Below are positions 15,683 to 25,080 of a stretch of 64,000 bases of DNA, one piece after another (position 1 is the first letter of the stretch; each line of letters begins with the position of its first letter). Location of the stretch: contig NC_021237.1 of NCBI RefSeq assembly GCF_000397205.1, positions 5,959,001 through 6,023,000 of the forward strand, given 5' to 3'. Source of the stretch: Pseudomonas protegens CHA0. GTDB lineage: Bacteria > Pseudomonadota > Gammaproteobacteria > Pseudomonadales > Pseudomonadaceae. The notes beneath the pieces were generated by a model that saw nothing but the letters and a program-made list of their open reading frames with translations, was not told the DNA's origin and made no database searches. The position numbers were made by a program, and so were the translations under genes.

Positions 15683-17593
15683 CTACAACTTGGCCTGGCG
15701 CACGGCACCGCTGCGTGATTTGGCCATGGCCGCCAGGCGCACCGCGACGTTGGCCGCACCGTAGCCGGCATAGCCGTTCTTGCGCTGGATGATCTCGAAG
15801 AAGAAGCGCCCTTCGAAGGGCTCGGTGTAGACGTGAAACAGCTCGCCGCCCTGGGCATCGCGGTCGTAGAGGACGTTGTAGTAGGCCAGTTCGCTGAGAA
15901 ATTCGTCGTCGAAATCAAAGCGTGCCGCCAGGTCGTCGTAGTAGTTGAGCGGGATGTCCAGCAGCGGCACACCAGCCTCCTTGGCCCGGCTGACTTCGGC
16001 AAAGATGTCGTCGCAATCGAAAGCGATGTGGTGCACCCCGGAACCGCGATAGCTGGACAAAGCATGGGAGATCGCAGTATTGCGATTTTCCGAGATGTTC
16101 AGCGGCAGGCGGATCGAGCTGCAACGGCTGCGCAGGGCGCGGCTTTTCACCAGGCCGTAGGGGTCGGGCAGCACCACTTCGTCGTCGGCCTCGAAGTCCA
16201 GCAGGCTCTTGTAGAACAGCACCCAGCTGTCCAGGCTGTCCGCCGGCAGGGCCATGGCCATGTGGTCGATGCGCTTGAGGCCGCCCTTGGCCACCACGCC
16301 GCTGTGCATATTGAAATCGGTGTCGTACAGGTGCTGGCCGCCCTGCTGCTGATCCACCAGGTAGATCAGGCTGCCATCGGGCTCGCGCACCGCCGCCAGC
16401 TCCAGCTCATTGGGGCCAACCAGGCCGCGATAGGGCTGGCCCTTGTAGGCCACCGCCCGCTCCAGGGCCTTGGCGCTGTCCTTGACCCGGATTGCCGTGG
16501 CACACACCGAAGGGCCGTGGGCCTCGAAGAAACTGTGGGCGAAGGAATAGGGCTCGGAGTTGAGGATCAGGTTGATATCCCCTTGGCGCATCAGGCTGAC
16601 GCTCTTGGAGCGATGCTGCCCGGCCCTGGCGAACCCCAGGCGCTCCAGCCAGCCGCCGAGCTTGGCGCCCAGGGCCTCGTCCACGGCGAACTCGAGAAAC
16701 TCGGTGCCGCCATAGGCCTGCACCGCAGGCGGCGCGAACAGGGTGTCGATGTTCGCCACCGGCTGGCCTTCCTGCAGCAGGCGCTCGCGGGTCTTCTCTT
16801 CCAGGTACAGCAGCGAGCGCAAGCCATCGGCTGCGTTGGCCCGCGGCGGCGCGGCGCGAAAGCCGTCGTTGAAGATCTCCAGGGACAGCGGCCCGGTGTA
16901 GCCGCTCTTGATGATCGGCGCCAGAAAACCCGGCAGGTCGAATTCGCCCTGGCCGGGGAAGCAGCGGAAATGCCGGCTCCACTCCAGCACATCCATGGCC
17001 AGGATCGGCGCATCGGCCATCTGCACGAAGAAGATCTTGTCCCCGGGAATCTCGGCAATCGCCGCCGGGTCGCCCTTGAGCGACAGGGTGTGGAAGCTGT
17101 CCAGCAACACCCCGAGGCTTGGGTGATCGGCGCTGCGCACGATGTCCCAGACCTGTTGATAAGTATTCACGTGACGGCCCCAGGCAAGGGCTTCGTAGCC
17201 GATGCGCAGGCCCCGAGCACCGGCCCGCTCGGCCAGCAGGTGCAGGTCGTCGATGAGGATCTGCCGGTCCCCCAGGCTGTCCGCCGAGGCGTTGCTGCAC
17301 ACCAGCACCAGGTCGGTGCCCAGCTCCTGCATCAGGTCGAACTTGCGCTCGGCGCGCTCCAGGTTGCGCGGCAGACGGTCGCGACGACAGCCCTCGAAAT
17401 CCCGGAATGGCTGGAACAGGGTGATGGCAATGCCCAGGTCGGCGCACATCTGCTTGATTTCCCGAGGGCTGCCGTCGTAGTAGAGCAGGTCGTTCTCGAA
17501 GATCTCCACGCCGTCGAACCCGGCGGCGGCGATGGCTTCGAGTTTTTCCGGCAGGGTACCGCTCAGGGACACGGTGGCAATGGAACGCTGCAT
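15683..17593 (-). CDS. quiC1: 3-Dehydroshikimate dehydratase fused to an HPPD-like domain (QuiC1)
   Basis: A 636-residue two-domain protein. Residues 1 to about 280 form a sugar-phosphate isomerase/AP-endonuclease-like TIM barrel (MQRSIATVSLSGTL, FDGVEIFENDLLY, LLDSFHTLS, FFVQMADAP), which dehydrates 3-dehydroshikimate to protocatechuate. The C-terminal half is a VOC/4-hydroxyphenylpyruvate-dioxygenase-like domain in which the three metal-ligand motifs are all present: RIDHMAMAL, GVHHIAFDC and FFFEIIQRKNGY. ATG 17593 has GGGAG 7 nt upstream; the extension to 17629 is rejected. Length agrees with P. putida QuiC1 (about 635). The role of the C-terminal domain is not established. Confidence 0.92.
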   Translation of the reverse strand: MQRSIATVSLSGTLPEKLEAIAAAGFDGVEIFENDLLYYDGSPREIKQMCADLGIAITLFQPFRDFEGCRRDRLPRNLERAERKFDLMQELGTDLVLVCSNASADSLGDRQILIDDLHLLAERAGARGLRIGYEALAWGRHVNTYQQVWDIVRSADHPSLGVLLDSFHTLSLKGDPAAIAEIPGDKIFFVQMADAPILAMDVLEWSRHFRCFPGQGEFDLPGFLAPIIKSGYTGPLSLEIFNDGFRAAPPRANAADGLRSLLYLEEKTRERLLQEGQPVANIDTLFAPPAVQAYGGTEFLEFAVDEALGAKLGGWLERLGFARAGQHRSKSVSLMRQGDINLILNSEPYSFAHSFFEAHGPSVCATAIRVKDSAKALERAVAYKGQPYRGLVGPNELELAAVREPDGSLIYLVDQQQGGQHLYDTDFNMHSGVVAKGGLKRIDHMAMALPADSLDSWVLFYKSLLDFEADDEVVLPDPYGLVKSRALRSRCSSIRLPLNISENRNTAISHALSSYRGSGVHHIAFDCDDIFAEVSRAKEAGVPLLDIPLNYYDDLAARFDFDDEFLSELAYYNVLYDRDAQGGELFHVYTEPFEGRFFFEIIQRKNGYAGYGAANVAVRLAAMAKSRSGAVRQAKL

Positions 17594-18130
17594 GATTCGA
17601 CTCCCGGGTAAGGACGGCCAGTCGGGCACAGGGGGACCGCGGCTTTTTATTGGATGTTGCGGATTATTCCACAGGCCTTGTTAAAGTGTACGAACCAGTT
17701 AGTTTTGTGTTCGATTATCGAACAAAATACAGATTGGCGAATTGACGATTTTTCAGCCACTGCGCACCATCGATAGCACGTTGAGCCGGCCCCAAACCCC
17801 CGGCTTCAATCACCCAGACCCAGAACACACCATAAAAATTTCAAAAATCGGGTACACCCTCATGCTTGCACTCAACGCCCTTCACTGCTGCACATCCCTT
17901 TGGCTGATACCGCCAACGGCCTCAACCGGCACCCTGGAATACGCCGCGCTACAGCCCTGAGCTGCAGCCGACCCGATGGCGCTCACCTGCCCGGCATCTG
18001 CCGCAGCGACGCGCCGCCCCAGCCGATCAACCCGCAGGTTCCCGGGCTGCCATGCCCCCGCCGACGGTTGGTCACGCGCCCTTGAGTTCCGACGAGCCCC
18101 GGCTCGCCAGTCACTGAACGGATGGCCCAC
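17594..18130. other. 537-bp gene-free divergent control region
   Basis: This lies between quiC1 (leftward) and the MFS gene (rightward). It holds the operator at 17709-17723 and a degenerate second copy near 17690 (on the minus strand GGTTCGTACAC), both close to quiC1. The MFS side, 17740-18130, has only short frames without ribosome sites. I see no convincing small gene; most of it would be a long leader for the transporter. Confidence 0.6.
17709..17723. promoter_or_regulatory. IclR/PcaR-type operator upstream of quiC1
   Basis: GTTCGATTATCGAAC, a perfect inverted repeat (arms GTTCGA/TCGAAC), 116 bp before quiC1; one flanking pair extends it to TGTTCGATTATCGAACA. It is the most symmetrical of the four copies in the window. 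Confidence 0.75.
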
Positions 18131-19465
18131 ATGACTCCTTCCCAAAGCTCTCGCATCGCCCCGAGCCTCAGCGTTGCCGGCGGCATCGGCGACAAGATCC
18201 GCGGCGCCATGGCGGTCGGCAAGACCCGCTGGGGCATGCTCGCCCTGGTGTTCTTCGCCACCACCCTGAACTACATAGATCGCGCCGCACTGGGCGTGAT
18301 GCAGCCGATCCTGGCCAAGGAAATGAACTGGACGGCGATGGACTACGCCAACATCAACTTCTGGTTCCAGGTCGGCTACGCCGTGGGCTTCGTGCTCCAG
18401 GGCCGCCTGATCGACCGGGTTGGGGTGAAGCGGGTGTTCTTCTTCGCCGTGCTGTTGTGGAGCCTGGCCACCGGCGCCCACGGCCTGGCCACTTCGGCGG
18501 CAGGCTTCATGGTCTGCCGGTTCATTCTCGGGCTCACCGAAGCCGCCAACTACCCGGCCTGCGTGAAGACCACGCGGCTGTGGTTCCCGGCCGGCGAACG
18601 GGCCGTGGCCACCGGGATCTTCAACGCCGGGACCAACGTCGGCGCAATGTTCACGCCCATGCTGCTGCCGCTGATCCTCCACGCCTGGGGCTGGCAGGCC
18701 GCGTTCCTGTGCATGGCCGCGCTGGGTGGCATCTGGCTGCTGTTCTGGGGCCTGAAGTACTTCAACCCTGAAGATCATCCAAGCGTCAAAGCCTCCGAGC
18801 TGGCCTACATCCAGCAACAGGTGGAGCCGGAAGAAACCCGCGTGCCCTTCAGCCGCATCCTGCGCATGCGCGGCACCTGGGCCTTCGCCCTGGCCTACGC
18901 GATGACAGCGCCGGTGTTCTGGTTCTACCTGTACTGGCTGCCGCCGTTCCTCAACCAGCAGTACAACCTGGGCATCAACGTGACCCAGATGGGCATCCCG
19001 CTGATCATCATCTACCTGACCGCCGACTTCGGCAGCGTCGGCGGCGGCATCCTCTCTTCGTTCCTGATCGGGCGCGGCATGAACCCGATCAAGGCGCGGC
19101 TGCTGTCGATGTTCCTGTTCGCCTGCTGCATCATCGGCGTGATCATGGCCGCCGGCACCGCCAACCTGTGGCTGGCCGTGTTCGCCATCTCCCTGGGGAT
19201 CGGCGCGCACCAGGCCTGGACCGCCAACATCTGGAGCCTGGTGATGGACTACACGCCCAAGCACATGATGAGCACAGTGTTCGGCTTCGGCGGCATGTGC
19301 GCGGCCATCGGCGGCATGTTCATGACCCAGATCGTCGGCCACATCCTGACCGTGACCAACAACAACTACACCCTGCTGTTCACCCTGATCCCGGCGATGT
19401 ACTTCATTGCCCTGACCTGGATGTACTTCATGGCCCCGCGCAAGATTCCCCGCGTAGAAGACTGA
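18131..19465 (+). CDS. MFS transporter (ACS family), probable quinate/shikimate importer
   Basis: A 444-residue protein with about twelve membrane helices. [19 protein letters not shown] after helix 1 is the usual signature of the anion:cation symporter family (hexuronate, phthalate, galactarate transporters). [13 protein letters not shown] is the A-like loop motif and [19 protein letters not shown] is typical of the ACS branch. ATG 18131 is chosen over 18122 because GGATGG sits 5 nt before it. It is divergent from quiC1 and ends in a strong terminator, so it is a single-gene unit on this side. The substrate is inferred from the neighbours. Confidence 0.87.
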   Translation: MTPSQSSRIAPSLSVAGGIGDKIRGAMAVGKTRWGMLALVFFATTLNYIDRAALGVMQPILAKEMNWTAMDYANINFWFQVGYAVGFVLQGRLIDRVGVKRVFFFAVLLWSLATGAHGLATSAAGFMVCRFILGLTEAANYPACVKTTRLWFPAGERAVATGIFNAGTNVGAMFTPMLLPLILHAWGWQAAFLCMAALGGIWLLFWGLKYFNPEDHPSVKASELAYIQQQVEPEETRVPFSRILRMRGTWAFALAYAMTAPVFWFYLYWLPPFLNQQYNLGINVTQMGIPLIIIYLTADFGSVGGGILSSFLIGRGMNPIKARLLSMFLFACCIIGVIMAAGTANLWLAVFAISLGIGAHQAWTANIWSLVMDYTPKHMMSTVFGFGGMCAAIGGMFMTQIVGHILTVTNNNYTLLFTLIPAMYFIALTWMYFMAPRKIPRVED

Positions 19466-19476
19466 TGCTCCTTTCA

Positions 19477-19507
19477 CGCAGGCCCACTCGGGGCCTGCGT
19501 TTTTTTA
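19477..19507 (+). terminator. Intrinsic terminator after the MFS gene
   Basis: CGCAGGCCC (19477-19485) pairs with GGGCCTGCG (19491-19499), followed by seven T. It starts 12 nt after the stop codon. A textbook Rho-independent terminator. Confidence 0.88.
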
Positions 19508-19556
19508 TCGGCTCGCCCTCCCCCCCTTTTGTTTTTCCAGACTCGGAGATCGTCCC

Positions 19557-21179
19557 ATGACGCTCGGTAACCTGAGCATCGCCCAACGCGCCGTGATCAG
19601 CTTCGGCGTGATTGCCCTGCTGGTCCTGCTGCAGGGGCTGTTCGCCCTCAAGCAAGTGGCCGAAGTCCGCGCCACCGGCCAACACACCGAAAACATTTCC
19701 CTGCCCAGCACCCGCTACCTGGGAGAAGTGCGCGACTACGTGTTGAGCATCCGCGTGCTGAGCCTGCGCATGGCCCTCAACCGTGAACCGCAAGTGCTGG
19801 AAAGCACCATTGCCCGCCTGCATCAGGTACAAGCCTGGCTCGACCAGGCCCTGGCCAGGTTCGCGCCGCTGGCGGGCGATCACAATCGGGTGCCATACGA
19901 AGCATTCCTCGCCACGGTCAAGAGCTACCAACAGGCACTGGCCCAGTACGAAGCCCTGTCCCGGGACAACCGCAGCAGCGAGATGACAGCGCTGCTCAAC
20001 GGCAAGATCCAGGATTACTCGACCCAGACCGGCGACCAGTTCACCGAGCTGATGAACCTGACTGCCGAGGAAGTCAGCCAGTCGGCGCAGCATGCCGACG
20101 CGCTTTACACCCAAGTAAAAATCACGGTGATCGGCGCCCTGATCGCCGTCGCCCTGCTGACCCTGTGCCTGGCCTGGCTGTTGATTCGCAGCATCGTCGT
20201 GCCCATCCGCCAGGCTGTGGACGTGGCCGAGCAAGTGGCCGCCGGCGATCTCGGCCGCCCCATCCACTGCGAGGGCAGCGATGAAACCGCGCGCCTGCTC
20301 AAGGCCCTGGCCAGGATGCAGGCCAGCCTGCGTGAAACCCTGCAACTGATCAGCAGCACCTCGACCCAACTGGCCGCCGCCGCGCAACAGATGAGCCAGA
20401 GTACCCATCAGGACTCCAGCCGGCTGCAGCAGCAACACAACGAAATCGAGCAAGCAGCCACGGCCGTCAACGAGATGACCGCGGCCGTCGAGGAAGTGGC
20501 ACGCAACGCAGTGTCCACCTCCGATACCACCCGCCAGTCCACCGCCCAGGCCACCCAGGGGCAAACCCGGGTGACCCAGACCCTGGACGCGATCCAGGCC
20601 ATGAGCAGCGATGTCGGCATCGCCCTGCAGCAAGTGCAGACCCTGGCCGAGCAGTCACGGGAAATCGGCAAGGTGCTGGACGTGATCCGCGCCATTGCCG
20701 AACAGACCAACCTGCTGGCCCTGAACGCCGCCATCGAGGCCGCGCGGGCTGGGGAAGCCGGCCGTGGTTTTGCCGTAGTGGCAGACGAAGTGCGGGCCCT
20801 GGCCCATCGCACCCAGCAGTCGACCCAGGAAATCGAACAGATGATCGGCCGGGTCCAGGGCGACACCGACAGCGTGGTGCAGTCCATGCACGGCAACAGT
20901 CAGCGGGTGGCCCAGACCCTGTCCATCGCCGAGCAGGCCGGGCTGGCCCTGGGGGAAATCACCCGGGCCATGGAACAGATCCACGAGCGCAACCTGGTGA
21001 TCGCCAGTGCCTCGGAAGAACAGGCCCAGGTGGCCCGTGAAGTGGACCGCAACCTGCTGAACATCCGCGACCTGTCCCTGGAAAGCGCCGACGCCGCCAC
21101 CCGCACCAACGCCACCAGCCAGGAGCTGTCGCACCTGGCGGCCGGCCTGCAGAACCTGGTGGTGCGCTTCCGCTTTTGA
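19557..21179 (+). CDS. Methyl-accepting chemotaxis protein with four-helix-bundle sensor
   Basis: A 540-residue chemoreceptor. Membrane helix 1 spans about residues 10-30; an all-helical periplasmic sensor of about 160 residues follows (four-helix-bundle type); helix 2 lies at about 188-210; then a HAMP linker ([18 protein letters not shown]) and a signalling domain with the hairpin tip [24 protein letters not shown]. The CGGAG ribosome site precedes the ATG. P. putida PcaY, a four-helix-bundle receptor for quinate, shikimate and protocatechuate, is the obvious comparison given the neighbours; ligand and name are therefore inference. Confidence 0.9.
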   Translation: MTLGNLSIAQRAVISFGVIALLVLLQGLFALKQVAEVRATGQHTENISLPSTRYLGEVRDYVLSIRVLSLRMALNREPQVLESTIARLHQVQAWLDQALARFAPLAGDHNRVPYEAFLATVKSYQQALAQYEALSRDNRSSEMTALLNGKIQDYSTQTGDQFTELMNLTAEEVSQSAQHADALYTQVKITVIGALIAVALLTLCLAWLLIRSIVVPIRQAVDVAEQVAAGDLGRPIHCEGSDETARLLKALARMQASLRETLQLISSTSTQLAAAAQQMSQSTHQDSSRLQQQHNEIEQAATAVNEMTAAVEEVARNAVSTSDTTRQSTAQATQGQTRVTQTLDAIQAMSSDVGIALQQVQTLAEQSREIGKVLDVIRAIAEQTNLLALNAAIEAARAGEAGRGFAVVADEVRALAHRTQQSTQEIEQMIGRVQGDTDSVVQSMHGNSQRVAQTLSIAEQAGLALGEITRAMEQIHERNLVIASASEEQAQVAREVDRNLLNIRDLSLESADAATRTNATSQELSHLAAGLQNLVVRFRF

Positions 21180-21185
21180 GCCGTC

Positions 21186-22064
21186 TCAGCGGCGGCGCTG
21201 CTGCCAGGCCGCCGCCAGCCCGCTGAGGCAGATCACGATGATGCCCACCTGGGTGATCAACGACGGCGCGTGGCCGAACAGCAACCAGCCCAGCAACCCG
21301 GCAAAGACAATCTGGCAATAACCGAAGGGCGCCAGCAGCGCCGGCGCCGCATGACGAAAGGCCTGGGTCAGGAACAGATGGGCACTCATGCCGCAGGCGC
21401 CCAGCGCCAGCATCAGCAAGCCATGGAGGAACCCGGGGGTCTGCCAGAAGAACGGCACCAGCGCCGTCATTACCAGGGTGTTGCACAACCCGGCAAAGAA
21501 GTTGCTGGTGGTGGGGCTGTCATGCTCGGCCAGCTTGCGTGTGAGCAGTTGATAGAAACAGAAGAACAGCGCCGAACAGAACGGCAGCAACACCGCCGGC
21601 GTGAACAGCTCGCCGCCCGGATGCACGATGATCAGCACCCCGACGAAACCGCAGATTACCGCCAGCCACTGGCCCCGGGTCACCTGCTCGCCAAGCAAAG
21701 GCACCGACAACGCGGTGACCAGTACCGGGGCGAGAAAGTTGACCGCCGTGGCCTCGGCCAGGGGGATGAACAGCAACGCCGAGGTGAACAGCAGACTGGT
21801 GCTCAACAGACACAGAGCCCGGGCCAGTTGCAGCAGTGGGCGCTTGCTGCGCAGCACACGCAGGCCCGATTGCGGCAGGAAGATCCCGGCCATCAGCAAG
21901 GTATGGATCAGGTAACGGGCCCAGACCACCATGATCACCGGGAAGAACCCCGACAGGTATTTGGACAGGGCATCGTGGCTGGCGAACAGAAAGGTCGCCA
22001 GGACGATCAGCAGAATGCCCTTGAAGGGGTGATTGATCCCGGAAAGTGGCGTGCTGCGGGTCAT
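21186..22064 (-). CDS. DMT-superfamily (EamA) transporter
   Basis: A 292-residue protein with ten hydrophobic helices in two EamA repeats (GILLIVLATFLFASHDALSKYL in the first half, YCQIVFAGLLGWLLFGHAP in the second). The ATG at 22064 is chosen since AAGGA is 6 nt before it; the ATG at 22070 touches the same site. Its 3' end comes within 7 bp of the convergent chemoreceptor gene. Being downstream of two catabolic-type enzymes on the same strand, it may export or import a small metabolite of that pathway. Substrate unknown. Confidence 0.8.
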   Translation of the reverse strand: MTRSTPLSGINHPFKGILLIVLATFLFASHDALSKYLSGFFPVIMVVWARYLIHTLLMAGIFLPQSGLRVLRSKRPLLQLARALCLLSTSLLFTSALLFIPLAEATAVNFLAPVLVTALSVPLLGEQVTRGQWLAVICGFVGVLIIVHPGGELFTPAVLLPFCSALFFCFYQLLTRKLAEHDSPTTSNFFAGLCNTLVMTALVPFFWQTPGFLHGLLMLALGACGMSAHLFLTQAFRHAAPALLAPFGYCQIVFAGLLGWLLFGHAPSLITQVGIIVICLSGLAAAWQQRRR

Positions 22065-22095
22065 GGGCATTCCTTGGGGTGATTGAAAACACAGC

Positions 22096-22149
22096 TTCGC
22101 GGTCCGCCAGCGCCTACCGGGTATTTGTAGGAGCCGGCTTGCCGGCGAA
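22096..22149. repeat. REP element pair
   Basis: A degenerate copy TTCGCGGTCCGCCAGCGCCT (22096-22117 with AC) faces GTAGGAGCCGGCTTGCCGGC (22127-22149 with GAA), 9 nt apart, between the isomerase-like gene and the DMT gene. Confidence 0.75.
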
Positions 22150-22164
22150 AGTCCTCCCGCCGAC

Positions 22165-22980
22165 TCAGATCCTGGCCAGCAGCGCGCGAGTTGCATCCAG
22201 CGCCATCTGCGCTCGCTGCAAAGCACTCACACCCTGCTCCAGCAACTGCACCGTGGGTATTTCCAGGCTCAGGGGCAGTTCTGGCGGCAGGCACTTGAGC
22301 AGCCCCGCCAGATCACAGTCGCCCTCCCCTGGAAAACGCCGCTCGTTGCGGGCCTGGCGCAGGATCTCCTGCATATCGTCCGGACAGGGCCCGGCGACAT
22401 CGCACAACTGTGCATAACGCAGGCGCGCCGGATCAACCTTGGCCAGGTCCTCCAGGCGCGATCCCGAGCGGTCGAAGTGAAAGGCGTCCACCAGCACGCA
22501 GCCGTTGCTGCGAGCGGCGTTCTCCACCACGCGCACGGCTTGCTCCAGGTTGCGCGCATCGGTCCAGGGCATGAACTCCAGATGGGGATGCAGTCCGTAC
22601 TGCTGCGCCAGATCGCACAAGGCGGCGAAGTTGTCGGTCATGCGCGCCTCATCGGGATCATTGCCCGCCACCAGCAACTCGCTGGCGGCAAACTCGGCGC
22701 CCACCGCCAGCACCGCCTCGAAGTCGCTGATCCGGGTCTGCGGCTTGAGCCGCAGGATCTCCACATCCAGCACCCGCACCCCGGTATCGCGCAGGCGATC
22801 CCGGGTTTGCCGACGCAAGCCGGTATCGGCCACCAGCGGAAAGTGATGTTCCTCCGGGGTTGCCGGCACCAGCCGCAGGCCCAAATGGCTGTAGCCGGCA
22901 CGGGCCGCCACTTCCACCATCTCTGGCGGAGACAGCTCCAGCACGGTCAGGCTGGCCAGGGAAAAAATCCGTTCACTCAT
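22165..22980 (-). CDS. Sugar phosphate isomerase/epimerase-like TIM-barrel enzyme
   Basis: A 271-residue protein of the AP-endonuclease-2-like superfamily that includes xylose isomerase, IolE/IolI and dehydroshikimate dehydratases. Seen: AGYSHLGLRLVPATPEEH, YGLHPHLEFMPWTDARN, VLVDAFHFDRSGS, RYAQLCDVAGPCP, RFPGEGDCDLAG and LPLSLEIP, which carry the usual Glu/Asp/His/Glu metal-site positions (HLEFMP, VDAFHF, DVAGP, SLEI). ATG 22980 is used; a TTG at 22995 would overlap the upstream gene by 8 bp. It is coupled to the Gfo/Idh/MocA gene. It could be a second dehydroshikimate dehydratase or an inosose-type dehydratase; the substrate is open. Confidence 0.78.
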   Translation of the reverse strand: MSERIFSLASLTVLELSPPEMVEVAARAGYSHLGLRLVPATPEEHHFPLVADTGLRRQTRDRLRDTGVRVLDVEILRLKPQTRISDFEAVLAVGAEFAASELLVAGNDPDEARMTDNFAALCDLAQQYGLHPHLEFMPWTDARNLEQAVRVVENAARSNGCVLVDAFHFDRSGSRLEDLAKVDPARLRYAQLCDVAGPCPDDMQEILRQARNERRFPGEGDCDLAGLLKCLPPELPLSLEIPTVQLLEQGVSALQRAQMALDATRALLARI

Positions 22981-22987
22981 CAGTTGT

Positions 22988-24040
22988 TCACTCAATGGGG
23001 GTTGGGGTGCAGGCGCGACCCGTGGCGGCGGCCTGGCGAATGGCTTCGATCAGGGCCAGGGTACGAGCGGCATCGGCGGCGCTGACCAGGGGCGCGACTT
23101 CGCCCCGGGCGACCTTGACGAAATGCTGCAGTTGCAAGCGCAGCGCCTCATCCGGCACGAAGCTTTCCTGCTGCATCAACAAGGGCTGGTGCCAACCGGC
23201 GCCCGCTTCGGCGTAGTGCCAGCGCTTGAGCTGAGGAATGCTCAAGGCTCCCTGAGTGCCGGCCAGCAGGTAGCAAGGCTGATCGGCCTGGCGCGGATAC
23301 ACCGGGTTCTCCCCGGAATCCAGCTCCCAGCTCCAGGGCGCCGCCACCGCATCGGAACCGGTGAGGCTGCCCAGGGCGCCGTTGTCGAACTGCAGCAGCA
23401 CCGCCGCACAATCCTCATTGGCGTAACCACGCACGGTGTTGCTGGTGATGGCCTGCACCTGTCGCACTTCTCCGCACAGGTGCCGCAACAGGTCGAGGTC
23501 GTGGATCAGGTTGGTCAGCAACATGCCGGCGCCGGGCTCACGACGCCAGGGCACATCGAAGTAACTCTCGGGCTTGTGCAACTGCCAGAGCGCAGTGACT
23601 GTGGTCAGCCGGCCCAGGGCGCCGCCGTGCACCAGTTCATGGGCCCGGGCGATCAACGGATTGTGTCGCCGATGATGCCCCACCAGCACCGGCACGCCGT
23701 TAGTGCGCGATGCCGCCACCAGCTCGCGCACTTCATCCAGGTGCACGCCCACGGGTTTTTCCAGCAGCACCGGGATACCCGCCGCCAGACAATTCAGGGC
23801 AGTGCTGACGTGAAGGTTATTGGGGTTGGCGACGATGACCGCATCCGGGCGCGCGTCCTTGAGCAAGGTCCGGTGATCGCTGAAATGCGGCACCTGCCAT
23901 TGCCCCGCGATGGCTTGCGCCTGGGGCCCGGGGTCGGCCACGGCGCACAGACTGGCCTCGGCCAGGGTCTTGAGGTGTTGATAGTGCTGCTGCCCCATAT
24001 TGCCGACGCCGATCAGGGCAATGCGCAGTGGCGGGTTCAA
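22988..24040 (-). CDS. Gfo/Idh/MocA-family NAD(P)-dependent oxidoreductase
   Basis: A 350-residue oxidoreductase. The N-terminal Rossmann domain has LIGVGNMGQQHYQHL; the family motif LLEKPVGVHLDEV lies at about residues 91-103; the C-terminal domain has GAGMLLTNLIHDLDLLRHLCG with the expected catalytic D-x-x-x-H-type region (NLIHDLD). The start is TTG at 24040, with AGAGGA 7 nt upstream and no in-frame ATG nearby. Family members oxidise polyols, inositols and sugar acids. An IclR/PcaR-type operator sits 92 bp upstream, linking it to the quinate genes; the substrate is not known. Confidence 0.83.
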   Translation of the reverse strand: MNPPLRIALIGVGNMGQQHYQHLKTLAEASLCAVADPGPQAQAIAGQWQVPHFSDHRTLLKDARPDAVIVANPNNLHVSTALNCLAAGIPVLLEKPVGVHLDEVRELVAASRTNGVPVLVGHHRRHNPLIARAHELVHGGALGRLTTVTALWQLHKPESYFDVPWRREPGAGMLLTNLIHDLDLLRHLCGEVRQVQAITSNTVRGYANEDCAAVLLQFDNGALGSLTGSDAVAAPWSWELDSGENPVYPRQADQPCYLLAGTQGALSIPQLKRWHYAEAGAGWHQPLLMQQESFVPDEALRLQLQHFVKVARGEVAPLVSAADAARTLALIEAIRQAAATGRACTPTPIE

Positions 24041-24131
24041 TGGCGAATCCTCTTGTGATTGTTATCGGGACGCTGATATTCAATTATTTAGAACTCAGTT
24101 CCAATTTCACACAAGAGCGATAAAAAATACT

Positions 24132-24146
24132 GTCCGATTACCGAAC
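24132..24146. promoter_or_regulatory. IclR/PcaR-type operator upstream of the Gfo/Idh/MocA gene
   Basis: GTCCGATTACCGAAC, one base from the aroQ copy, 92 bp ahead of the TTG start of the oxidoreductase on the minus strand. Confidence 0.65.
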
Positions 24147-24183
24147 GGCTTTGTAAGGATTCGCGGAAACCCTGCGCCTTCCT

Positions 24184-24228
24184 GCTCTGCCCGTAGCCGC
24201 CAGGGCAAGCAACGGCTACGGGCAGAGC
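24184..24228. terminator. Long perfect hairpin after iclR
   Basis: GCTCTGCCCGTAGCCG (24184-24199) pairs without mismatch with CGGCTACGGGCAGAGC (24213-24228), 13-nt loop, 9 nt after the iclR stop. There is no U-tract on either side. Position suggests transcript-end formation or message protection; the inner word GTAGCCG/CGGCTAC is also like the second REP type at 14508. Confidence 0.55.
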
Positions 24229-24236
24229 GCGTGGCG

Positions 24237-25013
24237 TCAGTTGAACAGTTCGGAAGCCTGGCTGGCGGCCGACAGCTCTTGGGCAAATTGCAGCAGCAAT
24301 GGCGCCAGTTCATGCAGCCGCGCCAGGGGCAGGCGCGCGCTGGGGCCGGCAACGCTGAGCACACCCACGACCCGGCCATCGATGGGATGGCGCACCACCG
24401 CGGCAATCGCCGAGGTGCCGACCGCCGAGCTTTCCTCGACCCAGGCGTAGCCCTGCTCGCGGGCCAGGCGCAGGCGCTCCAGCAACTCGATGTTCGAGCG
24501 CGGCGCATTGGGCCCCAGGTCCGCCGGGGTTTCCACGCGCTGGCGCTCCACCAGGGACAACGCCTCGGCGTCACTCAGAGTGGCCAGCCAGGCATGCCCG
24601 GAAGCGGTGTAGAACAGCGGCGCCTCGCGGCCCATGTCCGGGTCGTAACGCAGCCCGGAACGGGCGCCCTGGGACTTGGCAATCCAGGTCTGGCGCTCGC
24701 CTTCGATCACCCCCAGGCGTACCAGCTCGCCGGACTCCTGGGCCAGGCGATCGAGTACCGGCTGGACGATGTCCGCGCCGCTGGCAGACAGGTAGCGAAA
24801 GCCCATGGCCACCAGCCGGGTGGACAGCTGGTAGCGCAGGTTGTCCGGGTTCTGCCGCACATAGCCCAGGCGAATCAACTCCGCCAACAGGCGATGGGTT
24901 GCACTTTTGGGGATTTCCAGCTGTTCCGCCAGGGTCTGCAACGGCAGGCCGCGGGGATCACCGGTAAGACGTTCGAGAACGCTGAAGACGCGTTCGATTT
25001 GACTGCCAGCCAT
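24237..25013 (-). CDS. IclR-family transcriptional regulator
   Basis: A 258-residue regulator. An N-terminal winged helix (QIERVFSVLERLTGDPRG, LQTLAEQLEIPKSATHRLLAEL, about residues 4-60) is followed by the IclR effector domain (RYDPDMGREAPLFYTASGHAWLA, VGTSAIAAVVRHP). ATG 25013 follows a GGGAC stretch; the upstream open frame to 25130 is rejected as non-coding. It is the only IclR gene in the window and is surrounded by the GTTCGATTAYCGAAC sites, one of them (degraded) in its own promoter. It is therefore the best candidate to bind them and respond to a quinate, shikimate or protocatechuate-type ligand. PcaR itself may be encoded elsewhere. Confidence 0.87.
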   Translation of the reverse strand: MAGSQIERVFSVLERLTGDPRGLPLQTLAEQLEIPKSATHRLLAELIRLGYVRQNPDNLRYQLSTRLVAMGFRYLSASGADIVQPVLDRLAQESGELVRLGVIEGERQTWIAKSQGARSGLRYDPDMGREAPLFYTASGHAWLATLSDAEALSLVERQRVETPADLGPNAPRSNIELLERLRLAREQGYAWVEESSAVGTSAIAAVVRHPIDGRVVGVLSVAGPSARLPLARLHELAPLLLQFAQELSAASQASELFN

Positions 25014-25080
25014 GGTCGGGTCCCGACAAAATTTGGCCGATTCTAGTGACAACGGGCCGGTTGGGGAACTGCAGGGCGTG

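Noticed and set aside
17742..17960. Small gene of 72 codons between quiC1 and the MFS gene
   Set aside because: No ribosome site, no recognisable features, and it sits in a control region.
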